Below, in pieces: positions 1 through 4,963 of a stretch of DNA of 8,543 nucleotides (the stretch's first letter is position 1; the number at the start of each line of letters is the position of its first letter). A program made the translations under genes and the position numbers. The stretch comes from Zymomonas sp. (lineage in GTDB: Bacteria > Pseudomonadota > Alphaproteobacteria > Sphingomonadales > Sphingomonadaceae), in the NCBI GenBank assembly GCA_027489105.1, contig JAIYAJ010000262.1, positions 1 through 8,543 of the forward strand, in the 5' to 3' direction. The notes below the pieces were generated by a model. That model was not told where the DNA came from, made no database searches, and was given only the letters and a program-made list of their open reading frames with translations.

Positions 1-135
1 GCTCCTGCCTTCGCTGCGGCCGCCACCGCCGTCTACGTCATCCTGTTCCGCCCGATCGGCTCACACGACTGGATGCGCGCCGAGGTCGCCACCGGCGGGC
101 TCTGGGGCTGCCTGATCCTCTCCGCCGCCCTCTGA
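1..135 (+). CDS. C-terminal end of a small membrane protein (partial)
   Basis: The window opens in frame 1 of a gene whose start lies upstream; 44 residues remain before the TGA stop. The visible part begins with an Ala-rich hydrophobic stretch (AAATAVYVILF), followed by a short polar segment (RPIGSHDWMRAE), then a second hydrophobic stretch (GGLWGCLILSAAL) ending at the stop. This suggests the last one or two membrane segments of a small integral membrane protein. The next gene starts 16 bases later with its own ribosome binding site, so this is the upstream member of the lysis and late operon. I do not recognise the family. Its position next to lipoprotein and lysin genes makes a lysis-related membrane protein possible, but nothing in the sequence proves that. 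Confidence 0.6.
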   Translation, partial: APAFAAAATAVYVILFRPIGSHDWMRAEVATGGLWGCLILSAAL

Positions 136-151
136 CAACCCGGAGCATCCC

Positions 152-277
152 ATGAGAAACGCTGCCCTCGGGCTGGCGCTGCTGGCGCTCGCGTCGATCC
201 TCTCCGGCTGCGGCACGGCGGGGACGATCCTCTACTGCATCGCCGTCGATGGTGATGCCGCCCGGAAGTGCAACTGA
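152..277 (+). CDS. 41-residue lipoprotein
   Basis: This short gene encodes MRNAALGLALLALASILSGC followed by a 21-residue tail. Residues 1-19 form a typical signal peptide with a lipobox (LSGC), so Cys20 should be lipidated and the mature product would be a 22-residue lipopeptide with two further cysteines, held at the outer or inner membrane. A good Shine-Dalgarno (GGAG, 142-145) lies six bases before the ATG. The stop codon overlaps the next start as TGATG, so translation of the two is probably coupled. Tiny lipoproteins beside phage lysin genes are often outer-membrane spanins (Rz1-like), but this one is not proline-rich and is not nested in an Rz-type gene, so the spanin reading is only a guess. 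Confidence 0.7.
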   Translation: MRNAALGLALLALASILSGCGTAGTILYCIAVDGDAARKCN

Positions 278-621
278 TGCGCGCCCTGGCCGCCTTCGCG
301 ATCCTAGCGCTCTCGTCCTGCAGCGCCGGCACGCCGGTCCACGCCCACCAGGCCACGAGCGGGTGGACCTATCCGATCGAGTGCTGCTCGGATCGCGACT
401 GCGCCGTCATCGACGGCCGCACGGTTCGCGAGACGCCGGCCGGCTATGTCGTGACGGTCAGACCTGGCGGCCATCCCATGTGGGGCCCGGAGCGGCCGGC
501 GCCGCTCGTGGTGGAATTCGGCTACCGCAAGGCAAAGCCGAGTCCTGACGGCAAATGGCACCTGTGCATCAGCCCGAGCGGGGCGCCGCTGTGCCTCTTC
601 GCCATCTTCGGCGGCACCTGA
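277..621 (+). CDS. Cysteine-rich secreted or lipoprotein, unknown function
   Basis: The product is 114 residues. It starts with a signal peptide (MRALAAFAILALSSC) with a plausible lipobox (LSSC, Cys15); alternatively signal peptidase I could cut after VHA at residue 23. The mature part has a Trp-x-x-Pro-x-x-Cys-Cys motif (WTYPIECCSDRDC, residues 30-42) and a C-terminal pair of cysteines (C97, C106) in a CI..CLF pattern, which suggests two disulfides in the periplasm. From memory, proteins with this ECCS..DC...CLF pattern are frequent among rhizobial phage and chromosomal hypothetical proteins with no assigned role. I prefer ATG at 277 to the GTG at 268, because GGAAG (264-268) is correctly spaced for it and it overlaps the previous stop. 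With the lipopeptide upstream and the endolysin downstream, an envelope or lysis role is likely. Confidence 0.75.
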   Translation: MRALAAFAILALSSCSAGTPVHAHQATSGWTYPIECCSDRDCAVIDGRTVRETPAGYVVTVRPGGHPMWGPERPAPLVVEFGYRKAKPSPDGKWHLCISPSGAPLCLFAIFGGT

Positions 622-644
622 CCCTTCCGACATCGGAGCGCATC

Positions 645-1481
645 ATGACCATCAAGTTCGCCGGCCGCGCAAAGCGTCTGGAGGATATTGACCTGCCGCG
701 CATCGGTCATGAGATCGGCGTCGGGGAGGACGAGATCCACGCCGTCATGGAGGTCGAGGCGGCCGGCTCCGGCTTCGACAAGATGGGCCGGGTGAAGGCG
801 CTCTACGAGCCGCACATCGCTTGGCGCCAGTCCAAGGGCGAGACGCGCGATCTGCTGGCCAAGGAAGGGCTCGCCTATCCCAAGTGGAAGCGCGACTACC
901 CCGCCGACAGCTACCCCCGCATTCTCAAGGCTTACGAGATCGCCGGCGACGTCGCGCTCATGTCGACGAGCTGGGGGCTCGGTCAGATCATGGGTTTCAA
1001 CCATGCGGCGGCCGGCTACAAGACCGCCCGTGCCATGGTCGAGGACTTCGCCGACGGCGAGGACAACCAACTTGAAGCGATGATCCGCTTCATCGTCACG
1101 AACGGGCTCGACGACGAGATCCGGCGGCACGACTGGGCGGGGTTCGCTCGCGGCTACAACGGCGCCGGCTACAAGGCCAACAGCTATGACACCAAGCTGG
1201 CGGCGGCCTTCGCGAAGTGGCAGAAGATCAAGGACACGCCTTGGTCGCCAGGGCAGGGCACAGACGCCCCGCCGGCGCCTGCCGCGCCTCCGCAGGCCCC
1301 TCGGCCCGCACCGACGCCAGATCCAGCCCCAGCGCCCGCGCAGCCCGTTCCAACACCAGCCCCCGCCCCCGCCGCCCCGGTGTTGGAACCCACCCGCAAC
1401 GATGGCGAGTTCGTCGCGCCCAAAAGCGAAGGCTTCTGGTCCCGCTTCATCGCCGCCTTCCGCAAAAGGATGTCGCCATGA
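645..1481 (+). CDS. Endolysin: N-acetylmuramidase (DUF3380-type) with Pro/Ala-rich tail
   Basis: This lysin cleaves the glycan backbone of peptidoglycan at the end of infection. Residues 25-205 match the phage muramidase family (DUF3380, as in Salmonella phage SPN1S endolysin): VEAAGSGF carries the likely catalytic Glu38, followed by LYEPHIAW, ALMSTSWGLGQIMGFN (106-119) and FARGYNGAGYKANSYDTKL. I see no signal peptide or SAR segment, so release should depend on the holin encoded just downstream. Residues 218-256 form a low-complexity Pro/Ala linker. The last residues (EGFWSRFIAAFRKRMSP) form a basic amphipathic helix, which is unusual at the end of this family. The chosen ATG has GGAG seven bases upstream (634-638 region); the open frame continues upstream but overlaps the preceding gene without family similarity. 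The stop overlaps the holin start as ATGA. Confidence 0.93.
   Translation: MTIKFAGRAKRLEDIDLPRIGHEIGVGEDEIHAVMEVEAAGSGFDKMGRVKALYEPHIAWRQSKGETRDLLAKEGLAYPKWKRDYPADSYPRILKAYEIAGDVALMSTSWGLGQIMGFNHAAAGYKTARAMVEDFADGEDNQLEAMIRFIVTNGLDDEIRRHDWAGFARGYNGAGYKANSYDTKLAAAFAKWQKIKDTPWSPGQGTDAPPAPAAPPQAPRPAPTPDPAPAPAQPVPTPAPAPAAPVLEPTRNDGEFVAPKSEGFWSRFIAAFRKRMSP
1347..1389 (+). repeat. 11-bp perfect inverted repeat around a C-rich loop, inside the endolysin gene
   Basis: GTTCCAACACC (1347-1357) is repeated exactly in inverted form as GGTGTTGGAAC (1379-1389), with a 21-base C-rich loop between. The opposite strand of the loop reads as runs of 4, 2, 5 and 5 guanines separated by single or double bases, so it could fold into a G-quadruplex. 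The repeat lies in the Pro/Ala linker codons (VPTPAPAPAAPVLEP) about 90 bases before the holin start. No T-run follows, so it is not an intrinsic terminator. Confidence 0.8.
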
Positions 1482-2005
1482 TCCCCGATCTCGTCGCAGC
1501 GCTCGGCAAGGCGGGCGCGCCCTTGCTCGGAACCATCATCGGCGGCCCGGTCGGCACGCTGGCCGGCGCCGCCATCGGCGCGCTAGCTGAGGCATTCGGC
1601 ACCAAGGCCACGCCCGAAGCCGTCAAGGTCGCCATCGAAACCCGGCCCGACGCGGCGGCCATCGTCCAGCGCGTCGAGGCTGAGAAGGCGCCGGCGCTCA
1701 ACGCCGACCTCGAAGCCATCCTGCGCGACCGCCAGGGCGCCCGCGACCAGACGCTCGCGCTGGTCGACAAGGGCTCGGTGATCTCATGGGGTGCGCCGGT
1801 TGTCTCGGTCCTAGTGCTGTTTGGGTTCATCGCGTTGTCGTGGCTTGCCATGAACCCATCGCCCGGCGTCCGCGCCGACGTCGTGCTCTACCTGCTCGGC
1901 GCTTGGCAGACGCTGGCCGGCGGCGTTGTCGGCTACTGGGTCGGGAGCTCGGCCGGGTCGGCGTCGAAAGACGTCGCGCTGAAGCAGATGGCGATCAGCC
2001 GATGA
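1478..2005 (+). CDS. Holin, 3-TM type (GTA_holin_3TM-like)
   Basis: The 175-residue product has three hydrophobic segments: a Gly/Ala-rich one at 13-40 (GAPLLGTIIGGPVGTLAGAA), one at 102-124 (ISWGAPVVSVLVLFGFIALSW) and one at 134-158 ending in GGVVGYWVGSSAGSASKD. A charged helical region (55-98, including LNADLEAILRDRQGARDQ) separates the first from the second. This order, the D..ARDQT region and the YWVGSSAGSA.KD ending match the 3-TM holin family first named from the gene transfer agent of alphaproteobacteria. The protein would oligomerise in the inner membrane and open it for the endolysin encoded immediately upstream. AAAGGA (1465-1470) gives a good ribosome binding site seven bases before ATG 1478, and the ATG overlaps the endolysin stop. 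The stop in turn overlaps the next start (ATGA at 2002-2005). Confidence 0.88.
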   Translation: MIPDLVAALGKAGAPLLGTIIGGPVGTLAGAAIGALAEAFGTKATPEAVKVAIETRPDAAAIVQRVEAEKAPALNADLEAILRDRQGARDQTLALVDKGSVISWGAPVVSVLVLFGFIALSWLAMNPSPGVRADVVLYLLGAWQTLAGGVVGYWVGSSAGSASKDVALKQMAISR

Positions 2006-2439
2006 CACTGACGCGCCCCTATGCGCCGACCCGCGTTCGCACACTCGAATGGTGCTCCGCTGCGGCGATGATGGGCTGGGGCATCGTCCTGGCGGTCCCC
2101 GGCGACACCTTCGCCAACTCCCGCACCTATGACGCTTTCGCGCTGATTGCGCCGGAATGGGCATGGGCTGCGTTTTGCGTTGTGATGTCGTCGCTGCGGA
2201 TGCTGGCGCTCTACGCCAACGGGGCTTGGCGGCGGTCGCCCTTCCTGCGCGGCTTCACCAGCGCGGGCGGGGTCACGTTCTGGACGCTCGTGGTGCTGCT
2301 GATCCTTCACGCGCCCCAGCACGGCATCAGCACGGCGGTCCCCGTCTATTCGATCTTCGTCGCTATGGACCTCATATCTGCCTGGCGCTCCGGTCGAGAC
2401 TTCATCGAAATGGAGCGGGCGCATGGGCGGAATATCTGA
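2002..2439 (+). CDS. Four-TM membrane protein of unknown function
   Basis: The product is 145 residues with about four hydrophobic segments: 17-33 (CSAAAMMGWGIVLAVPG), 52-72 (WAWAAFCVVMSSLRMLALYAN), 88-103 (GGVTFWTLVVLLILHA) and 110-127 (STAVPVYSIFVAMDLISA). Basic residues lie between segments 2 and 3 (GAWRRSPFLRG) and the tail is charged. The start is set by ATGA overlap with the holin stop, so it is translationally coupled to it; the frame stays open further upstream but that part is antisense-like shadow of the holin gene. I do not recognise a family. Its position directly after the holin suggests a lysis accessory (second holin, antiholin or pinholin-like), but a virion or superinfection-exclusion role is equally open. 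Confidence 0.8.
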   Translation: MTLTRPYAPTRVRTLEWCSAAAMMGWGIVLAVPGDTFANSRTYDAFALIAPEWAWAAFCVVMSSLRMLALYANGAWRRSPFLRGFTSAGGVTFWTLVVLLILHAPQHGISTAVPVYSIFVAMDLISAWRSGRDFIEMERAHGRNI

Positions 2440-2665
2440 GCCGATCATCCTCGCCCTGATCGGCGGCCTTGTTGCTATCGTGACAGCCTTTTTCGCCGCC
2501 GCGAAGACGGCACGCAAAGACCCCACACCAGACGCGCCGCGCGGCAATGTCCTGAGCTTCGACGCGACCGACCGGGCAGCATTGGACCGGCTGGGCAAGT
2601 CGATCGACGACCTGTCGCGCGCTGTCGACGACCTGCGACACGAACTGATGAGGGCACGACCCTGA
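2423..2665 (+). CDS. Small TM plus coiled-coil protein
   Basis: The 80-residue product has one hydrophobic segment near its N-terminus (IILALIGGLVAIVTAFFAAA, residues 8-27), a short basic and Pro-rich hinge (KTARKDPTPDAPRG), then a heptad-like helix (residues 50-77, ATDRAALDRLGKSIDDLSRAVDD region) that should form a coiled coil. GGAGCG (2412-2417) lies upstream of ATG 2423, inside the end of the preceding gene, and the two genes overlap by 17 bases. The stop overlaps the phosphoesterase start as TGATG. Single-TM proteins with a coiled-coil tail in lysis regions can be inner-membrane spanins or holin partners. This one is shorter than usual i-spanins, so I leave the function open. Confidence 0.8.
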   Translation: MGGISEPIILALIGGLVAIVTAFFAAAKTARKDPTPDAPRGNVLSFDATDRAALDRLGKSIDDLSRAVDDLRHELMRARP

Positions 2666-3906
2666 TGCCGGCGCACCCGACCCTGACTTGTGAAGAATGC
2701 AAGGCCGCAGCGGACGCGCTCGCGGAGCACGGCAGCCAGGTCAAGGCCGCCAATGCAATAGGCATGTCACGCAGCGGGTTTCAGGCCCGCCTCGCCAGAT
2801 GGCAGGAGTTCTTGCGCGATACTGGCGCGGCCGATGCGGCCGAGGCGGCCGAGGCGCCCATGACCAGCCGTGAAAGGTTCGACGCCGCGTTCTGGAGGAA
2901 AAAGGCGAGCGACGCCCAGCGCGCAGCGGATGAAGCCGAGCACGTTGCCGAACAGCTTGCCGGCCTGCGTGGCGTCCCGCTGACGGTCCCGGACTGGCTT
3001 GCCTCTGCGGCTGAAAGCGAGAAGGGCCGATCGGTCGTCGGCGGCCTGGTCTCCGACGTTCACATGGGCGAGGTGATCAATCCCGAAGAGATCCACGGGA
3101 CCAACGCCTACAACCCTGACATCTGCCGGGCGCGCATGAAGCGCTATTTCGAGGCCGCCTGCGTCGTCGGGAAACGCTGGGCCGCTGACACCCACTGCGA
3201 GGGCTTCCTGTTGGCGCTGGGCGGCGACCTCACAAGCGGCAGCATCCACGACGAGTTGGCGCAGACGAACGCGCTGACCAGCCCAGAGCAGGCGATCGCT
3301 GCCGCGGAGGTTCTGTCGGCCGGCCTGATCAAGCTGCGCCTGGAGTATCGCCGCGTGCATGTCGCCAGCGTGCCCGGCAACCACGGCAGAACGACCCACA
3401 AGCCGACCGCCAAGCTATACTCGCGCCTGAGCTACGACACGATGATCGCCTCGATGCTCGCCGAACGCTTCCGGGGAGACAAGCAGATCACCTTCCAGGT
3501 TGGGCCGGCGAAAGATCAGATGATTCCGGTCTTCGGGCGCACGGTTTTCCTCTCGCACGGCGACAAGATCGGCACGCGCGGCGGCATGGGCTTCGCCGGG
3601 CCGATGCTTCCGATCGTCCGCGGCACCAAGAAGATCGAGGCGCAGCAGGCCAGGCTCGGCCGCCGGCCCGACCTCATCCTTCACGGCCATTACCACAGCA
3701 CCGGCAATGCCGGCGCCGTCCTGTCGAACGGCTCGGTGGTCGGATATGGCGAATACGCCGACGATCTGCGCGCCGATCCCGAGCCGCCGCAGCAGTGGCT
3801 TTTCCTGCTCCACAGCAAATGGTGGATGCGCGAGCGCGCGCCGATCCTCCTGGAAGATCCGCGACTGCCAGAGAAGCCCCGCGTGCGCGTGCCGGCCTGG
3901 TCATGA
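2665..3906 (+). CDS. Calcineurin-like metallophosphoesterase with N-terminal helix-turn-helix
   Basis: This 413-residue protein is a two-metal phosphoesterase. All motifs of the superfamily are present: SDVH (D131, H133), GGD (D188), GNH (N239, H240), SHGD (H298) and GHYH (H342, H344), which would hold two divalent metals and cleave a phosphate ester. Residues 10-46 (EECKAAADALAEHGSQVKAA, then NAIGMSRSGFQARL) read as a DNA-binding helix-turn-helix. A charged helical linker (60-110) connects the two. The HTH makes nucleic acid a likely substrate, so a nuclease role in packaging or DNA processing is my best inference, not something the sequence proves. It is similar in plan to phosphoesterases annotated in other alphaproteobacterial phages. 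The start overlaps the previous stop (TGATG) with GAGGG ten bases upstream; the stop overlaps the next ATG. Confidence 0.9.
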   Translation: MPAHPTLTCEECKAAADALAEHGSQVKAANAIGMSRSGFQARLARWQEFLRDTGAADAAEAAEAPMTSRERFDAAFWRKKASDAQRAADEAEHVAEQLAGLRGVPLTVPDWLASAAESEKGRSVVGGLVSDVHMGEVINPEEIHGTNAYNPDICRARMKRYFEAACVVGKRWAADTHCEGFLLALGGDLTSGSIHDELAQTNALTSPEQAIAAAEVLSAGLIKLRLEYRRVHVASVPGNHGRTTHKPTAKLYSRLSYDTMIASMLAERFRGDKQITFQVGPAKDQMIPVFGRTVFLSHGDKIGTRGGMGFAGPMLPIVRGTKKIEAQQARLGRRPDLILHGHYHSTGNAGAVLSNGSVVGYGEYADDLRADPEPPQQWLFLLHSKWWMRERAPILLEDPRLPEKPRVRVPAWS

Positions 3907-4154
3907 CAAAGGTCGAGGGCATGGGCGAACTGCGGAAGCTCACGAAGGCCGGCGAGGCGGCGATGGACAAGGCCGCGGCCGAGGTCCGCGCGATGCTCGG
4001 GCACCACCACAACGAGATCGTGCGGGCCTATGCGGCGATCGGAATCCTGGGCGTCGTGCTGGACGAGATCAACGAAGGGGTGAGCCGCGAGGTCGCGCGC
4101 GAGAACCTGCTTGAAGCCTTGAAGCGATTAGACGGGCCTTCCGTCCTCAACTGA
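3903..4154 (+). CDS. Small helical protein, last gene of the + operon
   Basis: The product is 83 residues, mostly charged helix (MTKVEGMGELRKLTKAGEAA) with a His triplet (GHHHNE, residues 33-38) and a short hydrophobic stretch (AYAAIGILGVVLDEI, 42-56) that is too polar around it to be a clear membrane segment. I do not recognise it. ATG 3903 overlaps the phosphoesterase stop (ATGA) but has no strong Shine-Dalgarno, so it should depend on coupling; an internal ATG at 3921 is a weaker alternative. The gene ends 47 bases before a strong terminator, making it the last gene of the late operon. Confidence 0.75.
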   Translation: MTKVEGMGELRKLTKAGEAAMDKAAAEVRAMLGHHHNEIVRAYAAIGILGVVLDEINEGVSREVARENLLEALKRLDGPSVLN

Positions 4155-4201
4155 CCCGGCGGTGCCGGGTGCCCTCCTTGGGCGTTTCCTCCCTAAACTT
4201 C

Positions 4202-4236
4202 GCCGCCGGCTTCCTTCGGGAGGTCGGCGGCTTTTT
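4202..4236 (+). terminator. Intrinsic terminator with cUUCGg tetraloop
   Basis: The left arm GCCGCCGGCTTCC (4202-4214) pairs along all 13 positions with GGAGGTCGGCGGC (4219-4231), with two G-U wobbles. The loop is TTCG closed by C-G, the extra-stable tetraloop. Five T residues follow directly (4232-4236). It ends + strand transcription after the late operon. Read on the - strand there is no T-run after the stem, so it is at best a weak stop for the convergent cassette. Confidence 0.93.
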
Positions 4237-4249
4237 GCGTTTCGGCCCC

Positions 4250-4576
4250 TCACTCCCTCGCCTTCCTGATGTCGGAGAGGGCTACATATTCTCGAACCAA
4301 CGCATCGAAATCCTTTTGCGCCGCCGCCTCTCCCGTATCCCCTGCAGGGGGCGGGGTGAGGGCCAAAACGGCATCGGCGAACGCCAGCGCGTCATCCGCC
4401 AGACACCGACTGCATGTGTGCGATTCCTTGGTGCAATCGCCCGAGTGGACGGCGGCCCGGCTATGAATGATATTGCCTCTGGCCCACTCGACCGGGGGCG
4501 GCTTCATGCCTTCGCCCCAGGCGTAGTAGAGCGCGGCGATCTCAACCCGCAGCGCCTCCACCTCAGTCTTGTCCAT
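4250..4576 (-). CDS. Small hypothetical phage protein with Cys cluster
   Basis: The product is 108 residues. Residues 1-22 are a helix (MDKTEVEALRVEIAALYYAW), and 44-58 (HSGDCTKESHTCSRC) place His and three Cys close together (C48, C55, C58, H53), which could bind a metal; the rest is helical (DDALAFADAVLAL, FDALVREYVAL). I do not recognise the family. AAAGGAA lies about nine bases before the ATG on the - strand, and the gene overlaps the previous one by 14 bases, so it is the last gene of the leftward cassette. Its stop is 14 bases from the T-run of the convergent terminator. Confidence 0.72.
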   Translation of the reverse strand: MDKTEVEALRVEIAALYYAWGEGMKPPPVEWARGNIIHSRAAVHSGDCTKESHTCSRCLADDALAFADAVLALTPPPAGDTGEAAAQKDFDALVREYVALSDIRKARE

Positions 4577-4880
4577 GGTCGGGTTCCTTTGTGAGAGGGT
4601 GGGGCTTGCGGATCACGACGCTCTTGGCCTGCATCAGACGGCGCCGCGCCGCATGCGTGAGCTTGGTGAAGGGGACCGGCTTCCCGTCCCAATCAAGCGG
4701 CCACGTCTCCGTCAGCTTCTCCGTCATCTTCATCTCCATGCGAGGGGCGGCGAGGGCTTCGATCATCTCGGCGGCCTCAATGTCGAGATTGCTGTCGAAC
4801 GGGACCGCGTAGCCGTCAACGCACCGGCGCTGGCCGCGCAGCCGAAGCTGGTCGGCGATGTAGGCTGACCGTTCGCTCAT
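4563..4880 (-). CDS. Small hypothetical protein, 105 residues
   Basis: The product starts MSERSAYIADQLRLRGQRRC and has a predicted helix around 32-45 (DIEAAEMIEALAAP), a Met/Lys-rich stretch (RMEMKMTEKL), a Trp-containing segment (WPLDWDGKPVPF) and a basic tail with ARRRLMQAKSVVIRK. No known family comes to mind; the basic C-terminal half could bind nucleic acid. I chose the start at 4880 rather than 4907, because it overlaps the stop of the 28-residue gene upstream (ATGA), the pattern used throughout the window. The ribosome binding site is poor, which fits translational coupling. Confidence 0.7.
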   Translation of the reverse strand: MSERSAYIADQLRLRGQRRCVDGYAVPFDSNLDIEAAEMIEALAAPRMEMKMTEKLTETWPLDWDGKPVPFTKLTHAARRRLMQAKSVVIRKPHPLTKEPDHGQD

Positions 4881-4963
4881 GAGCGCTGCCCCGGAAACCA
4901 GCCGCATAGAAAAGCGATGAAGCCGCTGAGAACGACAATTCCAAGTAGGTCAATGATCTGCAT
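4877..4963 (-). CDS. 28-residue single-TM peptide
   Basis: This very short gene is easily missed by length cut-offs. It encodes MQIIDLLGIVVLSGFIAFLC followed by GWFPGQRS, almost entirely one transmembrane helix with a short charged tail, so the peptide should sit in the inner membrane. Three things support it as real: the ATG overlaps the stop of the PAPS-reductase-family gene (TGATG), a strong Shine-Dalgarno (GGGGAGG) lies in the end of that gene at proper spacing, and its own stop overlaps the next ATG (ATGA). The hydrophobic core is dense and uninterrupted, which is unlikely for a chance frame in such GC-rich DNA. The function is unknown; candidates are a membrane regulator, a toxin-like peptide or an exclusion peptide. 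Confidence 0.72.
   Translation of the reverse strand: MQIIDLLGIVVLSGFIAFLCGWFPGQRS

Noticed and set aside
522..1130. 202-residue - strand open frame opposite the lipoprotein and endolysin genes
   Set aside because: It lies antisense to well-supported genes with family motifs, and long antisense frames are expected at this GC content.
1184..1465. Gly/Ala-rich - strand frame opposite the lysin linker
   Set aside because: The low-complexity Gly/Ala sequence is simply the complement of the Pro/Ala codons.
4154..4170. Second terminator: ACCCGGC-GGT-GCCGGGT hairpin at the stop of the last + gene
   Set aside because: The 7-bp stem is perfect but has a three-base loop and no T-run after it; the strong terminator 32 bases later explains the end of the operon.
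4169..4594. + strand frame of 141 residues over the terminator and the leftward gene
   Set aside because: It would run through the intrinsic terminator, has no ribosome binding site and lies opposite a gene fixed by overlap with its neighbour.
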